From assembly GCA_030068145.1 (NCBI GenBank), contig JAPJBO010000785.1:1-64000 (forward strand): DNA of 64,000 nt, read 5' to 3'. The position numbers and the translations under genes are program-made. The notes under the pieces are model-generated. The model was not told where the DNA came from, ran no database searches, and saw nothing but the letters and a program-made list of their open reading frames with translations. The DNA comes from Diplonema papillatum. Lineage: Eukaryota; Euglenozoa; Diplonemea; Diplonemida; Diplonemidae. Each line of letters opens with the position of its first letter. The stretch's first letter is position 1. Shown here one piece after another: positions 41,868 through 51,140 of this stretch.

Positions 41868-42361
41868 GGCTCGACGGCGCAGACTTCACGCTCGCGGTGT
41901 CTGACAAATCGATGGCGGCGGTGCTGAAGGAGCGGTTCCGGCGGGCGACGACGGGCGCCTCGTAGCTGCTGTTCGAGCACTGGTCTTCGCCGTCCGTGCA
42001 GTAGTCCCTGTCCGAAGCGCCGTCCGGAGTCGTCCACGCCCTGCAGAGGCCGTTGAACGAGCAAGACCGCCGCAGGCCGCCGCGCTCTCCGCCGCCGCTG
42101 TTGTGGCCGTCGCCGGCCGCGGCTTCTTCCTCTTCTTCTTCGTCGTCGGCTTCCTCTTCGATGCTCACCTGCGAGTCGGCGGACTCGATGTACGACGACG
42201 GGTACACGACATCCTCGTTCCAACGAGTCCTCGATCCGCCCGACGAGACGGTCGGTTCCTCGTAGTGACCGCCGTAGCTGTAGTCATAGTAGTCGCCTCC
42301 GCCGTAGTTGTAGCCTGTTTTGTTGTTGTTATTGCTGTCGTTGTTGTCGTTGGAACTGCAT
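41868..42361 (-). CDS. Exon-like segment, Tyr/Gly/Ser- and Glu-rich
   Basis: Open on the minus strand from ATGCAG (acceptor-like, about 42362-42367) to CAG|GTGTGC (donor-like, 41867). It encodes NDNNDSNNNNKTGYNYGGGD, YDYSYGGHYEEPTVSSGGS, an acidic run, and RRSCSFNGLC. GC-rich codon use looks like protein. Entry phase (2, or 0 with another AG) and exit phase (0) do not fit the flanking exons (phase 1), so it may be a cassette exon with missing partners or a separate gene. It lies between two rRNA fragments. Confidence 0.45.
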
Positions 42362-42371
42362 GTTTTCTACC

Positions 42372-42562
42372 TAACCTCTGTTCTGCTATCCCGATGTGCC
42401 CTGAGTGACTCATGCATTCCTCTAGACTGGGTTCTAGCTTAGAGGCGTTCAGCCATAATCCACCCAGTGGTAGCATCGCGGCACTGTCCGATCGAACAAC
42501 CGTAGATACCAGGGACTAGAAACGGGAGTTCCTCTCGTACTTCCCCGTATATATTGCTGTCG
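42372..42562 (-). rRNA. 28S (LSU) rRNA 3'-terminal fragment
   Basis: The minus strand reads AGTACGAGAGGAACTCCCG, then GGATTATGGCTGAACGCCTC and TAAGCTAGAA, the canonical end of the LSU gene. About 190 bases. It overlaps in content with 41432-41520 (sarcin-ricin loop), so the two fragments come from different rDNA copies or a duplication. Confidence 0.88.
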
Positions 42563-42860
42563 GGAGTTTCCCATCAAAGCGCAATGATAGCCTTGGTGGG
42601 CCGTTCGACATCTGGAACTGAATACTTGCCACCGGGAGCTGTTCTACCGCCTCACATCTTGGCACACGGGAGTTTCCACAGTGATAGCCTTGTGGGTGCT
42701 AATGTGGCCTTTCGACATCTGGAGCTGAATACTTGCCACCGGGAGCTGTTCTACCGTCTCACATCTTGGCACACGGGAGTTTCCCATCAAAGCACGGTGA
42801 TAGCCTCGTGGGTGCTGATGTGGCCTTTCTGTATCTGGAATTGCATGTTTCCTACCTACC
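42563..42860. repeat. Tandem repeat, about 115-bp unit
   Basis: Three units containing CATCTGGAxCTGAATACTTG, GGGAGCTGTTCTACCG and CACATCTTGGCACACGGGAG, immediately beside the rRNA fragment. Confidence 0.9.
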
Positions 42861-43780
42861 TCGAATGGGTTGCTTCCTCCTGGTTCGTTCCACCACATAC
42901 GATGCCATGAGACAAAGTCTTTTCGGCTAGTTGCGAGGAACCACCTGCAAGAGTTGCTCAAAGCATGAACGTCGAGGACGCTCAACAAAGCCTAAGCACT
43001 TGCGCAGCAACAATCTTTGGTGGCAGGGAACCTGTGATGAACCAGAGCTTGGGCCCAGAACTTGGACTCAAAAATTGGACCCAAACTTTGGGCCCAAACC
43101 CTTTTGTTGAACGCTTACGCCCGCCACTGAACCCAGATTCACCTGTGTTTCGTGTGGGCTACAGCACATGTACCTCCTTTGATCTTTTGCAGCTGGCAGC
43201 CTCCTCAAGTATTCCTACAAAGCAGGTGCTTATACAAAAAAAACCCCCCGTACACTGCGAGAGTTGGAGAAAGTAGAAAGGGAAACTAGAGTTTTCGTTG
43301 ACCGCACTGGACGTGGTTTCAGGTGGCAAATTTGGCAAATGATCATGATCAGAAGGTCCTACTTGGGCGGTTCAGTTCCTCATGCATTGCATGTGGCTAG
43401 TATATGTGTCGTCTGCCGAAGCAGCCGGAGACAGCAGGCGCAGGGGGCAGGTCTTGCTTTACAATTCTCTTCTTCATGGAGACCCGCCCCCGGCAATCCC
43501 GACTGGCCAATCACTGTCGAGAAAGGTTTGTGCCCTATAGTGATGAGGTGGCTGACCAGGCCCCCACGAAGCCTTGTACACAACACGGCTACAACACGAG
43601 GATGCAGCCCTGCTTAGGTGTGCACTCAGCCATCACAGGGCCTCAGATCTCGCTACTTGCTGCCACCCAGAAGGCCGCAGCAGTAACCTTCGCAATGAAG
43701 GCACGCGCGGCTGAGTGTATGTTGGCGATCCATACAACAGCTGCATCAGACGCAGCTTGATCCGAGAGCTCGCTAGGGGA
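42861..43780. other. Intron sequence with one dispersed repeat
   Basis: Contains the second 140-bp dispersed repeat (43102-43240). A plus frame at 43404-43760 (ALA-rich end, AVTFAMKARAAECML) is open but unrecognised. GGGCCCA-type short repeats near 43050-43095. Confidence 0.4.
43102..43240. repeat. 140-bp dispersed repeat, copy 2
   Basis: Matches 34584-34725; see that entry. Confidence 0.85.
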
Positions 43781-43824
43781 GGTGACGCTGCTCACCTGCC
43801 AGTCTCACAACTGACTGCTGCCCC
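43781..43824. repeat. 44-bp direct repeat, copy 2
   Basis: Identical to positions 1-44 of the window; the following bases differ. Confidence 0.85.
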
Positions 43825-44065
43825 AAGTGCATGTGGCTAAAAAAAATTAGTATGGCTGGTGTGATCGGTATAACCATGGGGTACTACGGGGGAACTACGG
43901 GGAACTGGCCTTGGGGTGTCCTTTTTTTTTTTGGTGGTTCTTGAGGGGCATAGGTCTCATGTTTCCCTCAGACTGCGGGGGCTTTGGAGTTAGTTAAAGG
44001 GTTTGGGGCTTTTTGGGGGTGTTGGTGGACAGGGGCGCCAGGGGTCTTCAAACCGGCGCGTTTAA

Positions 44066-44415
44066 ATTTAGGGAAAACGACAAAGTGGATTCTATATAAC
44101 TGGATTACGACAAAGTGGATTATAATCCACTTTGTCGCCAATCCACTTTGTCGCCTAATCCACTTTGTCGCCCCGTATGACGGACCTAAGCTCACTTTTG
44201 ATGGTTTCAATGAACTCAAACAGCTCAAAATAGTCACTTTCCCTGTGGGAACTTTTTGTGAAAGGGTCCCCCTATATAATTCATGCCGGTTGTCAGAAGC
44301 GACAAAGTGGATTATCAAAAGCGACAAAGTGGATTATTACTGGATTATAATCCACTAATAATCCACTTTGTCGTAATCCAGTTATATAGAATCCGTTTTG
44401 TCGTTGACCCTAAAT
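44066..44415. mobile_element. 350-bp MITE flanked by TTAA
   Basis: Inverted ends ATTTAGGGAAAACGACAAAG and its relative at 44390-44415 extend about 65 bp through GATTCTATATAACTGGATTA. TTAA lies at both borders (44062-44065, 44416-44419), as with piggyBac-type insertion, though the ends themselves are AT palindromes. The ends are built from repeated CGACAAAGTGGATTA modules. No coding. Confidence 0.65.
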
Positions 44416-44418
44416 TTA

Positions 44419-44473
44419 ACAGAGAAGCATTGCATAATAAAGCTAGACAGCTTTATGAAATGCTTCTCTGTGT
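44419..44473. repeat. Hairpin next to the MITE
   Basis: ACAGAGAAGCATTGCATAAT pairs with ATGAAATGCTTCTCTGT across AGCTAGACAGCT, giving a stem of about 23 bp with a few mismatches. Confidence 0.7.
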
Positions 44474-44606
44474 TCTAACATCTGCTGCTGTAGCCTAAAC
44501 GAAATGTGACCCCAATACGATGCAATCGCCTTACAGGTGACTTTTGCATCCGGAATCTCAAGCGAGCTCGAACTCTAAATAAAGCGCAAATCATCTCTCT
44601 CGTAAA

Positions 44607-45560
44607 ATGATCGTTTCCATTGAACTGGCTACAAAAGAAAGTACCCAAATAAAGGCACGAAACAAAATTCAAAAGCGTAAAATGCAATTCTGTATCGGCG
44701 TTACGTTTCACTGCTTTACGAAATATCTCCAAGTCCGCACGACGGAAGAGCGTGAGGAGAACGACAACAGCGAGACCGAAGAAAGCGACACCATCGACCT
44801 GAAGGAAGAAGACATGAAGTACAACGCCGACTTTATGACTAACGGCTCGCTGCAAACGTTCCACGAGTCCACAATACGGCCGCACCTGCTGGAATGCGGA
44901 AACCAGCTTGCAGAAAAGAAAGACGCTCCTTTCCTTAGGGGGGCTACCGGTGTCGCACGTCGCTGGTTTTATAAGGAGCGCGACGACGAGACGGAAGTGC
45001 TCAACGACGCGGGACTACAAAAGGTCGTCGAAAAGAAGTTGAACCTCCATATAGTGGTCCGTTTGGAGCTGAAAAAGCACTCGGCAAAGCACGTCCGAAA
45101 GCACCTGCTAACACACGACGCGGAAGTGCACGACAACTCATACACATCGCGGGCGGACAGTAGCTCGATGATTACGAACAAGTTGGAGGAGGCGCTGTGT
45201 GACAGGTTCGGCAAGGTGGGGCTGAAGTTCGGACCCTCTTGGGTGCTTTGTATTTGTGGCACAAAGGTCAGCAACCCGCCGGACAGGCTTTCTGACGGGA
45301 CGTCGTTTGTACGACACGGTTGTCGATGCCCGAAGTTCGCCAAGAAGCTGTCAAAGAACGCGAAAGCAGACCTAAAAGCTTTCAGAGAAAAAGAAGCTGC
45401 TAAAAATAAGAAGAAGGTGGCGGCCAGGAAGGATCTCACAAGGGGCATGTCCGAACAAGAAAAGGCCAACGCCAAAAAGATGTTTGAAATGGTTGGCTTC
45501 AAACGAAAGGCAGACGAGGAAGCAGAGGTCGAGAACCCACGCAAAGAGGCAAAAATCTAG
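44607..45560 (+). CDS. Protein of unknown family, first gene of the two-gene locus
   Basis: A 317-codon frame from ATG 44607 to TAG. The middle is acidic (EEREENDNSETEESDTIDLK), then a region with VARRWFYKERDDETEV and paired Cys/His residues (CICGTK, RHGCRCPKF) that could bind metal. The C-terminus is a long Lys/Glu/Ala helix with basic clusters (AAKNKKKVAARKDL, GFKRKADEE) suggesting nuclear location or nucleic-acid contact. It lies 212 bases upstream of a second long frame on the same strand. I recognise no transposase, capsid or host family. Codon use and length argue for a real gene. Confidence 0.6.
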   Translation: MIVSIELATKESTQIKARNKIQKRKMQFCIGVTFHCFTKYLQVRTTEEREENDNSETEESDTIDLKEEDMKYNADFMTNGSLQTFHESTIRPHLLECGNQLAEKKDAPFLRGATGVARRWFYKERDDETEVLNDAGLQKVVEKKLNLHIVVRLELKKHSAKHVRKHLLTHDAEVHDNSYTSRADSSSMITNKLEEALCDRFGKVGLKFGPSWVLCICGTKVSNPPDRLSDGTSFVRHGCRCPKFAKKLSKNAKADLKAFREKEAAKNKKKVAARKDLTRGMSEQEKANAKKMFEMVGFKRKADEEAEVENPRKEAKI

Positions 45561-45772
45561 CTTTCTGGTGATAGCCTCCATCGTAAAGGCATTTCTTTTT
45601 TTGTGTGTTCCCGACGATCAATTATAGTTTTTTGTTGTCTCAATTCTCTTTTGTTCTGGATGTCCATTGGAAGCGACGGCCTGTCTATCCGGCGGCAACT
45701 CGGGTATTCGACTAGCTGACGAAGAGAAATTAACGTTTGTAATGTCGGTGTGTTCAAAACCAATGCAGGGGT
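45561..45772 (+). other. Spacer or intron between the two genes
   Basis: T-rich, ending GGGTTTGTTGCAG at 45769-45781, which resembles a 3' splice site at the start of the second frame. No convincing donor was found in the first gene, so two transcripts are equally possible. Confidence 0.35.
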
Positions 45773-48133
45773 TTGTTGCAGGAAAAGGAACGAGAGCGAG
45801 TCAGGAAAGCCTGGAACAACGGGGAGATGAAGATTGACGTTACTTTCGTGAAGCCGTGTGGAATGCGCCATGAAGGTTTTCTCGTCGAGAATGCTGACTG
45901 GAACGCTATCGTAGGACTTGCGAAGTCGGTTGGCTACGCGCTTGCTGGGACATATGTGCGCCTCGCTACCGGCCCCCCTTCAACAGTTTGTCTGGCCGAC
46001 TGTCCTGTTGTTCTCAGAGAGGACTTGTGGAAGCTCAGTTGCGGCCATTGCGTGCTTGTACCAGTCCTCGACAAGAATCGCGCTGTGGTGACGGACGGCG
46101 GAGGCCTGGCCGACGGAGAACTGCGAGGTATCGTAGACAGCCTGATGGCGGAAGATGTCAAGATCCGACGCATACCCCGGGTACTCCTCATTATCCAGCG
46201 AGTAAAAGTGAGTCGTTTCAGGGTTGAGCGAGCATGGCAGAGCAACCTGGTTGCGCGTGATATCTCGTTTTTGTGTGCCATCGAAGACAAGGATGTCGCC
46301 TTGCAGCACGATAGCACACCTGTTAACGAGAATTGGCATGCAATCCACTTGACAGCAACTTGGATGCAAGGAACATCACAAAGGCACCATTTCCTGAAGG
46401 CGTGCCTTTCAACCGTGCACGATGGCAGCATGGTGGAAGACGCAGTGACAGAAATCTGTTGCTACTTCTCGTCTCTCACGCAAGAACTTCGAGGGCTTGG
46501 CGTTCTCGGCCCTGATGCCTTTTTCGAGCAAGACCGCTTCTGCTGTATGTTTACGGACCGCGGAGCAGGTGTGGGGGGCCTCAAACAACCCCGGGTATAC
46601 GAACCAGTGCACAGGTTGCATCGGACGATGAGCAGGGTTGTGACCGAGCTCAAGATTGGGAAGGAGATGACGTTCCTGTGTGCAGCAGCGAACGACGTGG
46701 CATCTTCACCTGCATTTGCTGTATGGCTGCGGGAACAGGGCGGCCCGGAGTTGAAAGGTGTGTTGTGGCAGAGGGCGACGACAGGGAGATTCGGAACGTC
46801 CTGGGCAGCCGCGTGGTCTCTATCATGCACCGTTGGTCAGAAGACCCTATTGGGATGGTACTTGGACTTCCTCGGCAGCTTTGATGAAACGACAGAGTAT
46901 TCGAAAAAAAAGAAGAATATCGTCATGTACCTGACTCCTCGTGGTACCCAGGAGCGCTTCCGTCGAATAGGTTTAGCATTTGAGATCATTGCATATCCGG
47001 CGTTGAGGCGAATCTGGCAGTACGCTGGGGAAGAAGTACTCGACGACGACTTTACTGCCGGCTTTGCCAGCGATTTGATGGCTACCCTGGGTCTCTATTT
47101 CACAAAAATTCGAACTGGAAAGGACATTTTCGGGAATCCGCTGTGGATGGAAAAAGCGAGACGAGGTGTGACATTTCCTACGAAGGCCCCGGAAGTAAAG
47201 TTTGTGTGCCAGCGGAACTCCGTTCAGCAGTTCATTCGGCGTATGAAAGCCCACTTAGACGCGGCTGGCTCTATTGCGAGCTATTACGGAGGTCCCGGCG
47301 TGCAGATGCCAACCATTAAACCCATAGACGAGGCAACAGATTCAGCTTTCCTGTCTTCTGTTGCCCACAGGTTTGCCTGCGGCATTGTTGCAGAGCTGAC
47401 CATGTACAGCAAGGCAACAGCGGATACCCCAAGACCCGTAAAGCTAGGACCGAGTCTCATAGAGGGCACCGTTGGATCCATGAAACGTCACCTGCAACAG
47501 CAGACAAACACGCGCATCCGCGATGAATGCATCAGGGCAAAGCTATCGAGCACCAACGCTCACCTGAGCATTCACCAGCCCTACCCAAAGACAATTCAGC
47601 AATATGCTGCGCAAAGGATAGAAACTATCCAGGCGAGGAAAGACCGATGCGGTTTGCTGAAGTTGACCCACTACAAGGCGAAGCAAGTTTCTCATGACGA
47701 CAGGAAAAAGTGGCAGGCAGAACGCAATGACTTCATCAAAAGGATTCCTTGGCGATTCGATGCAGACAGTCATTGGCGAAAGGATGCGCTTGTGCAGCAA
47801 GCTGAACGGCGAGGTATCAAGTCCTGCCAAAACTGGAGCAAAGACAAGCTTGTGTCTGCATGTCAGGAAGCTGATGAGAAGTTGCTTCTTGACGAGCTAA
47901 AACAGCACGCCCTTGCCCGAAGCATGCGATTCCGGGCTAATGTTGTTGCTGGCAAGTTGCTCCATGACCTGGAACAGAAGGATGCAAAAACCGAAGAACC
48001 CGAGGCTTTGCCGCGTCCGAGGTCTCCCTCCCGGCAGCGAAAGAAGCAACCCCAAGAAGACGAGCCCCCCCTGAAAAAGGTGCGCTTCGAGACAGCTAAT
48101 AGCGAGGATAGTGAAAGCAGCGAGGAGATGTAG
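45773..48133 (+). CDS. Large protein of unknown family, second gene of the two-gene locus
   Basis: The frame is open for 786 codons; an in-frame stop lies at 45740-45742. The first ATG is near 45827 (MKIDVTFVKPC); otherwise the coding part begins at the GCAG acceptor-like site. Seen features: an N-terminal domain with Cys residues, a large helical core with conserved-looking WYLDFLGSF and GLYFTKIRTGKDIFGNPLW, GTVGSMKRHLQQQTNTRIRD, a SAP-like helical pair near residue 680 (ALVQQAERRGIKSCQNWSKD), and a basic/acidic tail (RSPSRQRKKQPQEDEPPLKK, EDSESSEEM). A SAP-like motif and basic tail fit a DNA-binding nuclear protein. It lacks obvious hAT or other transposase signatures; possibly a new element class or a host gene nested in an intron. 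Confidence 0.65.
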   Translation: MLQEKERERVRKAWNNGEMKIDVTFVKPCGMRHEGFLVENADWNAIVGLAKSVGYALAGTYVRLATGPPSTVCLADCPVVLREDLWKLSCGHCVLVPVLDKNRAVVTDGGGLADGELRGIVDSLMAEDVKIRRIPRVLLIIQRVKVSRFRVERAWQSNLVARDISFLCAIEDKDVALQHDSTPVNENWHAIHLTATWMQGTSQRHHFLKACLSTVHDGSMVEDAVTEICCYFSSLTQELRGLGVLGPDAFFEQDRFCCMFTDRGAGVGGLKQPRVYEPVHRLHRTMSRVVTELKIGKEMTFLCAAANDVASSPAFAVWLREQGGPELKGVLWQRATTGRFGTSWAAAWSLSCTVGQKTLLGWYLDFLGSFDETTEYSKKKKNIVMYLTPRGTQERFRRIGLAFEIIAYPALRRIWQYAGEEVLDDDFTAGFASDLMATLGLYFTKIRTGKDIFGNPLWMEKARRGVTFPTKAPEVKFVCQRNSVQQFIRRMKAHLDAAGSIASYYGGPGVQMPTIKPIDEATDSAFLSSVAHRFACGIVAELTMYSKATADTPRPVKLGPSLIEGTVGSMKRHLQQQTNTRIRDECIRAKLSSTNAHLSIHQPYPKTIQQYAAQRIETIQARKDRCGLLKLTHYKAKQVSHDDRKKWQAERNDFIKRIPWRFDADSHWRKDALVQQAERRGIKSCQNWSKDKLVSACQEADEKLLLDELKQHALARSMRFRANVVAGKLLHDLEQKDAKTEEPEALPRPRSPSRQRKKQPQEDEPPLKKVRFETANSEDSESSEEM

Positions 48134-48574
48134 CGCAGAAACGTCACAGGTTTGCAGACTGGGTTATTTCATCAAGATGTTGGAACCGTTTGACCGTCGA
48201 GATCCCACAAATTTCGCTTTCCAATTTCCGGAGGACGTGTGCCGTCTTGTTTTTTGGTCGTTTTATTTTGTTTTTACGCAGTGTCTTCTTCTTCATCCTC
48301 TTGGCTTTCCGACCTTCGTGGGCCAAATATCATCAGAATTGTCCACATTGTGTGACAGAAAGGTGCAAAGTCGCTAGGAAGTGCTCGCCAAGATCAAGAA
48401 TCACAGCCCTGAAGTACTCAGCAAAAACTGAAAAAGCAAAAAAAAAAACGACACCCCCCCCCCTGGTTGAACTACGGGGGAACTACGGGGAACTGGCCCA
48501 CCGACCACACCAATGGCGCTTTCTTTTGTTTGTGCGCACTAGCGGGCTAAAAAAAAAAAAAGAGAAAACAGCAC
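48134..48574. other. Downstream region of the two-gene locus and intron start
   Basis: T-rich 3' region of the plus-strand gene, poly-A at about 48438, the 28-bp repeat (48471-48498), then intron sequence up to the donor at 48573-48574 of the minus-strand gene. Confidence 0.4.
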
Positions 48575-49072
48575 CCGAGTAGCCGGTGTACAATTCCTCT
48601 TCGCACATCCCGTCCGCGCGATGGTCGGCGTAGTACGTCCCGTAGCCGTGCGCGTAGTGGTTCTGCGACTGCTGCTGCTGCTGCTGGTGGTACTGCTGGT
48701 GCTGGTGCTGCTGCTGCTGCTGCTGCTCCGGGCGGGTGTATCCGCCGTCGAAGGAGTACGGGTCATGCTGCTTGAGCTTGAAGTCGTCGAGGGGCACCGA
48801 GAAGGCCAGCAGCGCCGTCACGGCCGCCATCCGGGTTGACATGCCGCCGCGCGACCGGCTGCTGGCCAGCGGCTTGGCAACCTCGGGCGTCCTGCACTCC
48901 CTGGCCTTGTTGTCGCGGGCGGCCACCCGCTGCACCTGCTGCTTCGGGCGCGCCTCGGGGGTCACGGGCGCCGTGCGGGGCGTCGACACGACGCTGCCGC
49001 ACTCGCTGCTGCTGCTGTGCCCGCCTTCCGTTTTGTCCCTCTTGAAGTACGCCTGCGGCTGCCTCGACGCGC
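48575..49072 (-). CDS. Zinc-finger/low-complexity protein gene, second exon
   Basis: Acceptor CACTCGCAG ends at 49073; donor G|GTGCTG follows 48575. Both ends phase 1, joining the first exon as a Gly codon. It encodes 166 codons: QPQAYFKRDKTEGG, a Ser/Thr/Pro segment, then low-complexity Gln/His/Tyr-rich sequence (RPEQQQQQQHQHQQYHQQQQ, NHYAHGYGTYYADH), typical of prion-like RNA-binding proteins. The CAG/CTG run at 48670-48727 is part of the exon and could vary in length. Confidence 0.75.
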
Positions 49073-49082
49073 CTGCGAGTGT

Positions 49083-49975
49083 CGTGTGTGTGTGTGTGTG
49101 TGTGTATGTATGGATAGTGTGATAGATGTATAGTGTAGTGTGGTGCATCATTGTGTTGTGCACGGTTTGTGTACGAATGCGTACGGTACGTGCACTGTTC
49201 GCGGGCATAATGTGGTAGATAGTGTGTGGTGCTGCACTTGCGTAGTGTGTCGTATGGTGCTTGCAATGTTCGCGGGGTATAGTGTGTTACAGTGCTGTGC
49301 ACAGTTTGCGTATGTATGCGTAGTGTGGATGGTGCGTGCACTATTCGCGGGTATAGTGTGGTAGATAGTGTGTGGTGCTGCTGTGCACTTGCGTAGTATG
49401 GCGCGGGGTATAATGTGGTAGTTAGTGCGTGGTGCATAATTGGTGGTGCATAATTGTGCTGTTGTGCACAGGTTGCGTATGCATGCGGTGTATGGTGCTT
49501 GCATTGTTCGCGGGGTGCGTGGTATGTGTGGTGCATAATTGTGCTGTTGTGCACAGGTTGCGTATGTATGCGTATGCGCGGGTATAGTGTGGTAGATAGT
49601 GTGTGGTACTGCTGTGCACTTGCACGCTTGCACTATTCGCGGGGTATAATGTGGTAGTTAGTGCGTGGTGCATAATTGTGCTGTTGTGCACAGGTTGCGT
49701 ATGCATGCGTTGTATGGTGCTTGCATTGTTCGCGGGGTGCGTGGTATATGTGGTGCATAATTGTGCTGTTGTGCACAGTTTGCGTATGCATGTGTCGTAT
49801 GGTGCTTGCAATGTTCGCGGGGTATAGTGTGTTATAGTGCTGTGCACAGTTTGCGTATGTATGCGTAGTGTGGATGGTGCGTGCACTATTCGCGGGTATA
49901 GTGTGGTAGATAGTGTGTGGTGCTGTTGTGCACTTGCGTAGTACGGCGCTTGCACTATACGAAGCGCAGCGCGAA
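49083..49975. repeat. Intronic GT-rich minisatellite
   Basis: Starts with a (GT)n run (49083-49105), then imperfect units of roughly 95-140 bp with TGTGCACAGTTTGCGTATG and TAGTGTGGTAGATAGTGTGT. Blocks 49277-49415 and 49820-49955 are almost identical. It fills the first intron. Confidence 0.9.
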
Positions 49976-50163
49976 GCGCAGCGCGAAGCAGTGCGCGCTC
50001 TCCGTGCTCCTCCTGCGGTCGTCGCACGTTGCCCCACTCTCTATACAGAGGTACACCCACAGCAGCAGCAGGTGCTACATCCCTACCCCAGTGCCTCAAT
50101 GGTCAACCGGAGACCCCGAAAACACCGAACCGCTAAACCACAATAAACGCTGGTAAACGATAC

Positions 50164-50692
50164 CTGCGGGGGCGTCGGAGAGGTCCAAGGGGATGGCGCC
50201 CGGGGACGTGTACGTCCGCCCGAGCAGGGCCTCCGCCTTCGTCTTCTGCACGAGCGCCTCGGCGTGCCGGGTGCCCTGCGAGTGGATGACGTACTGCGAG
50301 TAGCTGTTGCAGACGACCGAGCACTCCGGGCAGCGGAACCGCTGCGCCTTGATGTTCGACTTGATCTTCGCCTTTTGCGCCGCGTCCGGCCGCGGAGGGT
50401 ACTCGCCGACCCACTCGAGAGCGAGGTTCTCGGTGAGCACGTCGGCCAACCGGCTCGGATGCACCCAGTGGCACACATGTTCCCATCGGTCGCTGAACTC
50501 GTTGCACACGGTGTGCCACGCGCCCCGGTCCATCGGCTGCGTCCCCTCCGCCACCGCGATCAGCTCCCTGAACTCACCCTCGCACGCGTACACATCCTCC
50601 GGACACTCCCCGTGCCTCCTCTCCGGCCGGTACGCCTTCCTCAACAACCTCGAGGAAAACACCTCCAAGCACGCGTGGTGGTCAGGTGCCAT
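50164..50692 (-). CDS. Zinc-finger/low-complexity protein gene, first exon
   Basis: ATG at 50692; donor GCAG|GTATCG after 50164 (phase 1). It encodes 176 codons including RWEHVCHWVHPSRLADVL and a U1/matrin-type C2H2 finger, CPEC at 121-124 with His137 and His143 (RFRCPECSVVCNSYSQYVIH). That finger class binds double-stranded RNA or RNA-protein complexes. With exons at 48575-49072, 40128-40604 and 38890-39233 it gives a 615-residue protein. Codon use is strongly GC-ending, unlike the transposon debris around it. Confidence 0.8.
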
Positions 50693-51140
50693 CGAACGAC
50701 CTCCAACTAACGAGCCTAGTCGGTTCTCCTGCGTCTTAAAAATATGGTAGGGGTGGGGGGGGTTGCGCTGGGGGAATAGAAGGTAAAAACTGAACCTAGA
50801 AGAAAAAACTGGGGGAAAAGGGAAGGGGGTGGGAAAAGCACTCAGGAGGGGGTGGGGCTGGTCTGAGGTTTGGCAACGGGGGGGTTTTTTTTTTATAGCT
50901 TGCTCTTTCTTTGTGGGTGGGTGTGTGCGGGTGTGTAGTGGTGTTGGTGATGCCTGCGGAGAATTGAAGTGGGCCGTGTGTGTGTAGTGGTGGTTACTTA
51001 CTGTGGTACTGAAGCATGCCTTAAATTGCCTCCTTGGAGAGAGTCACTCGGAGCCGTTGTTCCTTCTCCATCCGCCAATTTAACGTCCGTTTAATTCATG
51101 TCACACCAACCAAAGGATCATTCACGGTTAGCTCTCCTTA
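50693..51140 (-). promoter_or_regulatory. Upstream region of the zinc-finger gene
   Basis: 5' of the first exon on the minus strand; G-rich on the plus strand (several GGGGGTGGGG runs). At 50950-51015 lies a repeat (GATGCCTGCGGAGAATTGAA) also at 58803 and 59012. No core promoter element identified. Confidence 0.4.

Larger units (their letters stand above)
43883..48498 (+). mobile_element. Candidate two-gene element of unknown family
   Basis: A 28-bp direct repeat (ACTACGGGGGAACTACGGGG plus AACTGGCC) bounds the region at 43883-43910 and 48471-48498. Just inside, GGGGTGTCCTTTTTTTTTT on the left mirrors AAAAAAAAAACGACACCCC on the right; just outside, TGGTGTGATCGGT mirrors ACCGACCACACCA. Between lie a MITE and two plus-strand genes (44607-45560, 45773-48133). 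The arrangement suggests a mobile unit inserted antisense into the host intron, but the direct repeat is longer than usual target duplications and no transposase is recognised. Confidence 0.45.

Noticed and set aside
48763-49633. Thr/His/Tyr-rich minus-strand frames in the first intron
   Set aside because: Derived from the GT-rich minisatellite and out of phase with the exons.
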